Shown here: piece after piece, positions 1 to 5,337 of the stretch
Numbering within the stretch: the stretch's first letter is position 1
Layout: every line of letters begins with the position of its first letter
Assembly: GCA_002490315.1 (NCBI GenBank)
Contig: DLKG01000081.1
Location: 1 to 5,337, forward strand
Source: Prevotella sp. UBA7594
GTDB taxonomy: Bacteria; Bacteroidota; Bacteroidia; Bacteroidales; Bacteroidaceae
Length of the DNA: 5,337 nucleotides
Direction of reading: 5' to 3'
Notes under the pieces: model-generated
What the model saw: the letters and a program-made list of their open reading frames with translations, nothing else
The model's database searches: none
Told to the model about the DNA's origin: nothing
Position numbers and translations under genes: made by a program

Positions 1-19
1 CGACATCGTGTCGGTGTCG
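1..19 (+). repeat. Left copy of the 19-base terminal direct repeat
   Basis: Bases 1-19 (CGACATCGTGTCGGTGTCG) are identical to 5319-5337 and lie in the same susC reading frame (DIVSVS). The match starts and ends exactly at the window edges, which is what a circular contig with a retained overlap looks like. The repeat has CGACA at one end and TGTCG at the other, and a second TGTCG inside. Confidence 0.95.
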
Positions 20-475
20 GAAGGCATGGCGACATCGGTGGGCACGTCGGCACGCACTGCACAGCGTGGCGAGTACAAGGTGGTCAACGGCGAGAAGGAC
101 TTCTACATGGTGGTGCCGGGTGTAAGGGAGGACGGCTCGGTAAACGACATTCCCGTCAGCGCCGAGGCATACTATTCGGCAGTAGGTCTGTACAAGTCGC
201 AGAAGGGATATGCCGAGGAGTTTGTCTACGATGCCTCGTTCATAAAGCTGAAGGAGATAGCTCTTGGCTACAGCTTGCCGCAGTCGGTTTTGCGCCATAC
301 GCCGCTCTCTACGTTGCGCCTTTCGCTCGTGGCGCGCAACATCTGCTTCCTCATGAAGCACGCGCCAGGCAATCCCGACGGAGGCTACGACACTACAATG
401 TTCTCTCAGGCGCTCGACTTTGCCGCAACGCCCTACACACGCACGTTCGGTTTTGCCGTGAGCGCAAGTTTCTGA
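1..475 (+). CDS. SusC/RagA-family TonB-dependent outer-membrane transporter, C-terminal part (5' end cut by window edge)
   Basis: This is the last part of a SusC-like beta-barrel that imports glycans or other large nutrients across the outer membrane using TonB energy. The frame is open from base 2 and ends at TGA 473-475. There is no real start here: the GTG at 8 and the ATG at 26 are internal codons. The fragment reads from a GGD-type motif region (DIVSVS) through the closing barrel strands. It shows the family-typical segment YDASFIKLKEIALGYSLP, then RLSLVARNIC, an NPD turn, and a C-terminus ending in FGFAVSASF. The terminal phenylalanine is the usual barrel-assembly signal. The susD-like gene starts 24 bases downstream, the standard susC-susD order. 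Joined through the 19-base end overlap, this piece supplies residues 934-1090 of the susC that starts at 2521. It holds the only cysteine of the joined protein (C1048). The family call is near certain; the joining is inferred. Confidence 0.95.
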   Translation, partial: DIVSVSEGMATSVGTSARTAQRGEYKVVNGEKDFYMVVPGVREDGSVNDIPVSAEAYYSAVGLYKSQKGYAEEFVYDASFIKLKEIALGYSLPQSVLRHTPLSTLRLSLVARNICFLMKHAPGNPDGGYDTTMFSQALDFAATPYTRTFGFAVSASF

Positions 476-499
476 TAAATCAATCTTGACCATTTGCTT

Positions 500-2335
500 A
501 TGAACACAATAAAACACATGCTGTGCGTCCTGGCTCTTCTCATGTCGCTCGCCTCATGCTACGACCTCGACCGAATGGGGCGCAATCCCTACGAGATAGA
601 CGCCAGCAACGACCATAGCCATAGTGGCGACATTCCATCAGACAGTGATGCTACCAAATACGCCGACATCAACGTGAACTACACCGTGTCGGCGGCTGAC
701 TCCGCCGACATAATGACCACGCTTGCCGACGCACCGGGCATATTCCGCACGTTTCTCTACGAGGGCTACTACAACGACTATCAGATAACCACCAATCTCT
801 CGCACGACATCTATGGGGGATACGTGGCCAACAACCAGCCCGACCACTCCATGAAGACTCCCGACTACGGCTATTCCGACGGATGGTCGAGCGCACGCTG
901 GAAATGGTTTTACACACGCCGCTCTGCCGAATACCGTGCGCTGCTCCGTGCGTTTAAGTTCAATGAAGCTCCGCAGCACTATCGCAACATGTTCTACGTA
1001 ACGCGCATATACTATGCCTTTCTTGCCCTGGCGCAGACCGACACCTATGGCGACATGCCTTTCCGCGAATACGTGCAGGCACGCAAACCGGAGACCAATA
1101 ACGTGAAGTACGACACGCAGGAGCAAGTGTACGATGCCATGTTCCGTATGCTTGAGCAAGCTGTAGACAGTATCAACCCCTACGATGCGTCGCAATATGT
1201 GATAACAAGCGACGACATCTGCTACTCGGGCAATATGATGCGTTGGCTGCGCTTTGCCAATTCTTTGCGCCTGCGCATGGCTCTGCGCATAAGCAATGTC
1301 GCGCCCGAACGCGCAAGGAAGGAGGCTGAGGCGGCACTCGGCAACCACTGGGGACTGATGCAGAGCAACGCCGACAACATGCAGACCGTGCCCCACTATG
1401 CACCTGTGGCAATGGGAGGGCTCGACACGGGCGGCGAGGAGAACTGCCTTGCCATGTGCTCCGTGGCATATAAGGGGGAGAGCGTCATGTCGTGGGACTT
1501 GGAGCAGTTCTACCGCAATGAGAGTTCTGACGGAGGAAAGTATCGCATAAAGACCGGGCGCAACCAATACGTGGAGAAGACCATCGACCCGCGTTGCCTT
1601 GTGTGCTGGTACAGAAGCGGAATGACAGAGACGACACTGGCTGATGGCGTGGAGTCGTTGCGCAATGATTATGTGGGATGCCGACGTGGGGCGCAGGCTC
1701 CGGCTATCAGTATGGGGGTGCTCAACTACAGTCTGACGCGCACCCAGCCAAAGCCGGCGTCGAAAAATCTTAATCCCGAATATTGGTTCAACTATTCGCG
1801 CCCTTCGGTGTGGATGGGCTATGCCGAGACGCTTTTCCTTAAGGCTGAGGCGGCTTTGCGCGGATATGTGGGCGAGGAGCTTGCGGGCGACGCCGAGTAT
1901 TATTACAGGCAGGGCGTGCAGGCTTCGATGGACTATTATGAGATTGACTATCCAACGGCTCTCAAGTACATCAACGGCTTGCATGCGCTCAACGACGGCA
2001 CCTTCACGTCTGGCAATCGCGAGCGTATGCTTGAGGCTATTATGACACAGAAGTGGCTTGCCGTCTTCCCAAATGGCAATGAGGCGTGGGCGGAGTTCCG
2101 GCGCACCGACTATCCGGCTCTTGCCAACCAGCTCACCAATAACTCTGGCGGCGACGTGCCAATGGGCAAGAACATAAAGCGGCTGCTCTATCCCAACAGT
2201 GAGGCTTCAAACAAATACTATATGGACCACCCGGCACTGCAGCGCAAGAACACGCAGGGCACACGGTTGTGGTGGGATGTGGCAGACACCAACGACAAAA
2301 ACGGGAAAAGGCTGACGCCTGATAACTTCAGGTGA
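500..2335 (+). CDS. SusD/RagB-family outer-membrane nutrient-binding lipoprotein, complete, 611 aa
   Basis: This is the surface-exposed partner that closes over the SusC barrel and binds the substrate. I chose ATG 500 over the in-frame TTG 494. It gives a compact lipoprotein signal: K5/H6, a hydrophobic stretch at 7-18, and lipobox LASC with the lipidated Cys at residue 20. Acidic residues D22 and D24 follow, compatible with surface export. ATG 518 would remove the only basic residues of the n-region. SusD landmarks are DTYGDMPFRE (181-190), MMRWLRFANSLRLRMALR (246-263), YAETLFLKAEAALRG (441-455) and NGNEAWAEFRRTDYP (525-539). The last two belong to the C-terminal helical half. The pattern best fits the SusD-like groups of the PF12741/PF12771 type, not the original starch SusD; this was judged by eye. 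The length is at the upper end for the family. Six non-lipid cysteines are present, including CxxxC and CxxC. No Shine-Dalgarno is visible. It is probably co-transcribed with susC, and the ligand is unknown. Confidence 0.96.
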   Translation: MNTIKHMLCVLALLMSLASCYDLDRMGRNPYEIDASNDHSHSGDIPSDSDATKYADINVNYTVSAADSADIMTTLADAPGIFRTFLYEGYYNDYQITTNLSHDIYGGYVANNQPDHSMKTPDYGYSDGWSSARWKWFYTRRSAEYRALLRAFKFNEAPQHYRNMFYVTRIYYAFLALAQTDTYGDMPFREYVQARKPETNNVKYDTQEQVYDAMFRMLEQAVDSINPYDASQYVITSDDICYSGNMMRWLRFANSLRLRMALRISNVAPERARKEAEAALGNHWGLMQSNADNMQTVPHYAPVAMGGLDTGGEENCLAMCSVAYKGESVMSWDLEQFYRNESSDGGKYRIKTGRNQYVEKTIDPRCLVCWYRSGMTETTLADGVESLRNDYVGCRRGAQAPAISMGVLNYSLTRTQPKPASKNLNPEYWFNYSRPSVWMGYAETLFLKAEAALRGYVGEELAGDAEYYYRQGVQASMDYYEIDYPTALKYINGLHALNDGTFTSGNRERMLEAIMTQKWLAVFPNGNEAWAEFRRTDYPALANQLTNNSGGDVPMGKNIKRLLYPNSEASNKYYMDHPALQRKNTQGTRLWWDVADTNDKNGKRLTPDNFR

Positions 2336-2361
2336 ACTCGAAATGCCGAATGAACCACTTT

Positions 2362-2394
2362 TTGGGGGACTCTGTTTCCCAATTTCTTTTTTTT
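2362..2394 (+). terminator. Intrinsic (Rho-independent) terminator after susD
   Basis: The stem pairs 2362-2369 (TTGGGGGA) with 2375-2382 (TTTCCCAA). That is eight pairs, two of them G-U in RNA, around the five-base loop CTCTG at 2370-2374. It is followed directly by TTTCTTTTTTTT at 2383-2394. It lies 26 bases after the susD stop, so it should end the susC-susD transcript. It also insulates the next susC from read-through. Confidence 0.8.
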
Positions 2395-2442
2395 ATGCAA
2401 TTCTTTTAAGTGTTTTTTCAGTTTTTATTGTTGTTATTATAT
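2395..2442 (+). promoter_or_regulatory. T-rich stretch upstream of susC, probable promoter region
   Basis: This is a strongly AT-rich, T-biased stretch between the terminator and the GC-containing inverted repeat. A promoter for susC most likely sits here, because the terminator separates susC from the gene upstream. I found no good match to the Bacteroidota -33 TTTG / -7 TAnnTTTG consensus. The promoter may be weak, activator-dependent or read by an ECF sigma factor, as is common for susC/susD operons. The assignment rests on position and composition only. Confidence 0.35.
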
Positions 2443-2479
2443 AGCGGCCTTAAAAAGGCACTCGCCTCACACGGCCGCT
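2443..2479 (+). promoter_or_regulatory. Nested inverted repeat in the susC leader (two-tier hairpin)
   Basis: An outer exact 7-base inverted repeat pairs AGCGGCC (2443-2449) with GGCCGCT (2473-2479). Inside it sits a second exact one, AGGC (2456-2459) with GCCT (2464-2467), around the loop ACTC. As RNA this would be a GC-rich stem with an internal loop and a small apical hairpin, about 40 bases before the susC start. No U-tract follows (the downstream sequence is A-rich), so it is not a terminator. It could be a leader RNA structure acting on translation or stability, or a DNA operator. The role is inferred. Confidence 0.5.
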
Positions 2480-2507
2480 TCAGTTAAAAACCGAACAAAA
2501 TACAAAC

Positions 2508-2519
2508 AATCTATAGATT
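2508..2519. promoter_or_regulatory. 12-base perfect palindrome one base before the susC start codon
   Basis: AATCTATAGATT is its own reverse complement and ends one base before ATG 2521. As RNA it could only form a weak 4-bp stem with a UAUA loop. As DNA it has the symmetry of a dimeric repressor or recombinase half-site pair. It occupies the place where a ribosome binding site would lie, and no Shine-Dalgarno is present. The palindrome is certain; any function is a guess. Confidence 0.4.
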
Positions 2520-2520
2520 T

Positions 2521-5337
2521 ATGAAAACAGGACCGTTTTTAAGTCTGAGATGGTCGCGCACGGCTATGACGCTTGTCATTGCGGCAGCACCATTACAGTG
2601 GACATTTGCTGGCAACAACACGAAGTCGCCGGCACAGAATTTCTCGGCATTCAGCCAAAACGACTCGAAGACAGCTCTCAAGGGTCGCGTCTTCGATGAG
2701 AACGGTGAGCCGCTCATTGGCGCTACCGTGAGTATTGTTGGCACAGAGGAGCGCACCGTCACCGATATCGACGGCAACTACTCGCTCTCGACGTCTGCGC
2801 GCCAGCCCGTGGTGAGAGTGTCTTATCTCGGTTACAGAAACAAGGATGTAAAGGCAGCCGCTGGGGCAAGCCTTAACATCACCATGCAGCCCGACCAGCA
2901 GTCGATTGACGAAGTGGTGGTTACGGCTCTCGGCATAAAGCGTGAGAAGAAGATGCTCGGCTATTCCGTGCAGGACATCAAGTCGGACGCGCTCAACACT
3001 ACCGGCGATCCGTCGGTGACGGGAGCTCTCGACGGCAAGGTGGCAGGTCTGCAGATGAACACGGCAAGCACCGGACTTGGCGGTTCTACTAAGATAACCA
3101 TACGCGGCAACTCGTCGCTCACGGACAACAACCAGCCGCTCTGGATTGTCGACGGCGTGCCTTTCACCGACGACCAGACTTCTTCTGCGTCTGCCTATGG
3201 CGGATACGACCGTGGCGGCACCTCGTTCGACATCAACCCTGAGGACATCGAGTCGATATCGGTGTTGAAGGGTCCGAATGCTGCTGCTCTCTACGGCTCG
3301 CGTGCCGGCAACGGCGTTATCCTCGTGACAACAAAGAAGGGCTCGCACAAGCAGGGCTTCGGCGTTTCGTATAGCGGCAACTTCACATGGAGCCAGGCTG
3401 CCGAGACGCTGAAGATGCAGAAGCTCTACGGACAGGGCTCGCGCGGACAGCTTCTCTTCAATGTCGATGAGGACGGCAATCCTACAACTATGACCGGTGA
3501 GCTTGCCTTTGGCCCGCGCTTCGACGGCTCGATGCAGACCAACTGGCTCGGCGTGAAGGCTCCTTACTCATACACCGGCGACCGCCTGAAAGACTATTTC
3601 CGCACCGGCTTCTCGCAGTTCCACACGGTGGCTGTAGGCTCTGCTTCGGAGAAGTCGCACTTCCGCCTCTCCGTGGGCTACAACGCCAACGACGGACTGT
3701 TCAAGAACGAGTCGCTCGACAAACTGAATATTGACCTCAACGCTGGTGCGACGGTCAACAAATGGCTCTCGCTCGACGGCAAGATTTCTGTGTCGCACAT
3801 GAAAGCTGAGAACCGCCCTTACACCGGACTCAACGGCGAGGTGGCGCAGCTCTTGCTCATGCCGGGAAACATAAGCTTGAAGGACTTGGAGGAGAACTAC
3901 ACGTCGAAAAACCAGCTCCACCGCAACTGGTTCGGACCCGATCAGCACTACAGCAACCCGTATTATGCCCGCCACCGCTTCCAGAACAGCGACGAACGCT
4001 GGCGTGCATTCGGTTATTATGCCGCCAATCTCAACCTTACGGATTGGCTTAAGTTCAACGCGAAATACTCGTTCGACTATTATCGTACACGCCTCCAGAC
4101 TTCCGACCTCTCGCTTGGCGACGGCGCTATATCCACCGATGGAACAGGATGGGAGACCAAACTCGTGACCGACGGCATGACGCGCGGCGAGGAGAACCAC
4201 TTCGAGCAGAACATGCAGTTCATCTTCATGGGCGACAACCAACTCTCGAAGAAGTGGCGTCTCGGCTACACGGCTGGTGCCAATATCATGTATCTAAAGT
4301 ACGGACAACTCTCGACATCGGTGCAGAACATGCTCGAGAAGGACAATTGGATTCTCAATACCGGAAACAAGCTCACGTCTGCCATCGACGACGGACACAG
4401 CCGCGCCATGTACTCGGTGTTCGCCTCGGCACAGCTGGCTTTCGACGAATGGCTCTCGCTCGACCTCACGGCACGCAACGACTGGTCGTCGACTCTGCCG
4501 AAGAAGAACAACTCGTTCTTCTATCCCTCGGCTTCGCTGAGCTGGGTGGTGTCTGATTTCATGCGCTCCATCGACAATCCGATGCCGCAATGGATAACAT
4601 TCGCAAAACTGCGTCTCTCGGCTGCCCAGGTGGGTAAGGATCCGGCACCGTACAATCTCTACAATGTGCGTAAGTTCCAGTTTGAGATGGGCAACCGCAA
4701 GCCTATCACGAACACTATAAAGCTCAACTCCAACCTCAAGCCGGAGATAAAGACTTCATACGAGGTGGGTCTCGACATGAAGTTCCTGCAGAATAGACTG
4801 GGATTTGACTTCACCTATTATTATAATACAACAAAGAACCAGGCTATGCTTGTCGACGCCTCGGCTCCATGGACACAGCAGTGGGTGAACGCCGGCAAAA
4901 TCAACAACTCGGGTGTGGAACTCATGGTGTATGGCTCGCCGGTGCGCACGCGCGACTTCCAGTTTGACATCACTGCCAACTTCGCACACAACCGCTCTAC
5001 GGTCAAGGAACTTGCCGACGGTGTGAACCGCGTGTATTTCTCAGGCGACTCCAACATGCCTGTCAAGGTGGGCGCTGTGAGCGGAGGCAAGCTTGGCGAC
5101 ATCTTTGCCAACAACCTCATGAAGCGCGACGCTCAGGGACGCGTGCTCATAGGCGACGACGGACTGCCTATGCCCGAGACCGGCAACGGCAACCAGGAGC
5201 AGTATCTGCTCAATCATCCTATAGGCAACATTCAGCCCGACCTCCTCATGTCTGTCACTCCTACTTTGACGTACAAGGGCGTATCGCTTACTGCCATGTT
5301 CGACATGAAGTTCGGTGGCGACATCGTGTCGGTGTCG
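2521..5337 (+). CDS. SusC/RagA-family TonB-dependent outer-membrane transporter, N-terminal 939 codons (3' end cut by window edge)
   Basis: This is the TonB-powered import barrel that works with the SusD lipoprotein. ATG 2521 begins a signal peptide: basic residues at 2-13, hydrophobic 15-29, likely cleavage after A30. A carboxypeptidase-regulatory-like beta-sandwich follows at about 53-120 (LKGRVFDENGEPLIGATV, then SYLGY). The TonB box is DEVVVTA at 130-136. The plug domain spans about 140-275 and carries KITIRGNSSL (191-200), WIVDGVP (208-214) and SVLKGPNAAALYGSRAGNGV (247-266). Barrel landmarks are NPYYARHRF (479-487), NDWSSTLP (653-660), FYPSASLSW (667-675), LKPE (739-742), WVNAGKINNSGVE (788-800) and FGGD (931-934). 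The frame has no stop up to the window edge. Through the 19-base overlap with 1-19 it continues in frame to TGA 473-475, giving 1,090 aa, a normal full length. This N-terminal part contains no cysteine. The GIKREKK segment after the TonB box is common in one large SusC subgroup. The substrate is unknown. Confidence 0.97.
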   Translation, partial: MKTGPFLSLRWSRTAMTLVIAAAPLQWTFAGNNTKSPAQNFSAFSQNDSKTALKGRVFDENGEPLIGATVSIVGTEERTVTDIDGNYSLSTSARQPVVRVSYLGYRNKDVKAAAGASLNITMQPDQQSIDEVVVTALGIKREKKMLGYSVQDIKSDALNTTGDPSVTGALDGKVAGLQMNTASTGLGGSTKITIRGNSSLTDNNQPLWIVDGVPFTDDQTSSASAYGGYDRGGTSFDINPEDIESISVLKGPNAAALYGSRAGNGVILVTTKKGSHKQGFGVSYSGNFTWSQAAETLKMQKLYGQGSRGQLLFNVDEDGNPTTMTGELAFGPRFDGSMQTNWLGVKAPYSYTGDRLKDYFRTGFSQFHTVAVGSASEKSHFRLSVGYNANDGLFKNESLDKLNIDLNAGATVNKWLSLDGKISVSHMKAENRPYTGLNGEVAQLLLMPGNISLKDLEENYTSKNQLHRNWFGPDQHYSNPYYARHRFQNSDERWRAFGYYAANLNLTDWLKFNAKYSFDYYRTRLQTSDLSLGDGAISTDGTGWETKLVTDGMTRGEENHFEQNMQFIFMGDNQLSKKWRLGYTAGANIMYLKYGQLSTSVQNMLEKDNWILNTGNKLTSAIDDGHSRAMYSVFASAQLAFDEWLSLDLTARNDWSSTLPKKNNSFFYPSASLSWVVSDFMRSIDNPMPQWITFAKLRLSAAQVGKDPAPYNLYNVRKFQFEMGNRKPITNTIKLNSNLKPEIKTSYEVGLDMKFLQNRLGFDFTYYYNTTKNQAMLVDASAPWTQQWVNAGKINNSGVELMVYGSPVRTRDFQFDITANFAHNRSTVKELADGVNRVYFSGDSNMPVKVGAVSGGKLGDIFANNLMKRDAQGRVLIGDDGLPMPETGNGNQEQYLLNHPIGNIQPDLLMSVTPTLTYKGVSLTAMFDMKFGGDIVSVS
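3761..3777 (+). repeat. 17-base direct repeat within susC, copy 1 (partner at 4448-4464)
   Basis: AATGGCTCTCGCTCGAC occurs exactly twice within susC, encoding WLSLD in two different barrel strands (NKWLSLDGKIS and DEWLSLDLTAR). It most likely reflects repeated strand sequence and strong codon preference. It matters because it shows that exact repeats close to 19 bases arise by ordinary means in this gene family. Confidence 0.6.
4448..4464 (+). repeat. 17-base direct repeat within susC, copy 2 (partner at 3761-3777)
   Basis: This is the second exact copy of the WLSLD-coding 17-mer, 687 bases after the first and in the same reading frame. Flanking bases differ, so it is not a recent duplication of a larger block. 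Confidence 0.6.
5319..5337 (+). repeat. Right copy of the 19-base terminal direct repeat
   Basis: This is the exact partner of bases 1-19. It encodes susC residues 934-939, right after the conserved FGG of the late barrel. Removing one copy closes the window into a 5,318-base unit: susC 3,273, gap 24, susD 1,836 and leader 185 bases. Confidence 0.95.

Noticed and set aside
8..475. A stand-alone 155-aa gene starting at GTG 8
   Set aside because: The frame is open to the window edge and the sequence is the C-terminal end of a SusC barrel, so the GTG is an internal valine codon.
494..499. TTG at 494 as the start of susD
   Set aside because: It would add only Met-Leu before ATG 500, has no ribosome-binding sequence, and ATG 500 already gives a proper lipoprotein signal peptide.
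638..1984. A 448-codon open frame on the minus strand, antisense to susD
   Set aside because: It lies wholly inside a well-supported SusD gene. Its product is His/Arg/Val-rich low-sense sequence with no recognisable domain, as expected from the complement of this codon usage.
2514..2521. TAGATTTA as a Bacteroidota -7 promoter element (TAnnTTTG-like)
   Set aside because: It overlaps the susC start codon, so transcription would begin inside the gene, and no TTTG sits at the right distance upstream.
2593..4242. Long minus-strand open frames (2593-3348 and 3568-4242) antisense to susC
   Set aside because: Both are covered by the plug and barrel of a clear SusC gene, and their translations show no motif, signal or start context. 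They are shadows of the GC-biased third codon position.
4149..4556. A 135-codon plus-strand open frame inside susC
   Set aside because: It is an out-of-frame overlap within the barrel-coding region; its product is Arg/His-rich and matches no family.
1..5337. A small cryptic plasmid
   Set aside because: The end overlap suggests a circle, but there is no replication initiator, mobilisation gene or iteron array, and all non-coding sequence is only 185 plus 24 bases.
1..5337. tRNA, rRNA, CRISPR array or insertion sequence
   Set aside because: No cloverleaf, repeat-spacer pattern, transposase or terminal inverted repeats were seen on either strand.

Overview
The window holds one SusC/SusD-type outer-membrane nutrient-uptake pair and almost nothing else. 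The organism is a member of Bacteroidota, most likely Bacteroidales. The evidence is the SusC/RagA and SusD/RagB families, which are essentially confined to this phylum, the lack of Shine-Dalgarno sequences before either start, and AT-rich leaders. The coding sequence is moderately GC-rich. The genus cannot be fixed from this.

Layout, all on the + strand: 1-475 is the C-terminal end of a SusC-like TonB-dependent transporter. 500-2335 is a complete SusD-like lipoprotein of 611 aa. 2336-2520 is a 185-base intergenic region with a strong intrinsic terminator (2362-2394), a T-rich stretch, a nested inverted repeat (2443-2479) and a 12-base perfect palindrome (2508-2519) that stops one base before the next start codon. 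2521-5337 is the N-terminal 939 codons of a SusC-like transporter, open to the window edge.

The main point is that the two ends are the same sequence: bases 1-19 equal bases 5319-5337. Joining them removes 19 bases, leaves a 5,318-base closed unit, and continues the right-hand susC fragment in frame into the left-hand one, giving a single 1,090-aa SusC with all expected parts. The circular order is leader, susC, 24-base gap, susD, terminator, leader. The unit has no replication, mobilisation, recombinase or selfish-element gene. It is therefore unlikely to be a plasmid. It is better read as a tandem or recombining susCD locus, an excised circle, or an assembly closure through a short repeat shared by susC paralogues.

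Functionally, SusC would be the TonB-powered barrel and SusD the surface lid that captures the ligand. No glycoside hydrolase, peptidase, sensor or sigma/anti-sigma gene is present, so the substrate cannot be named.
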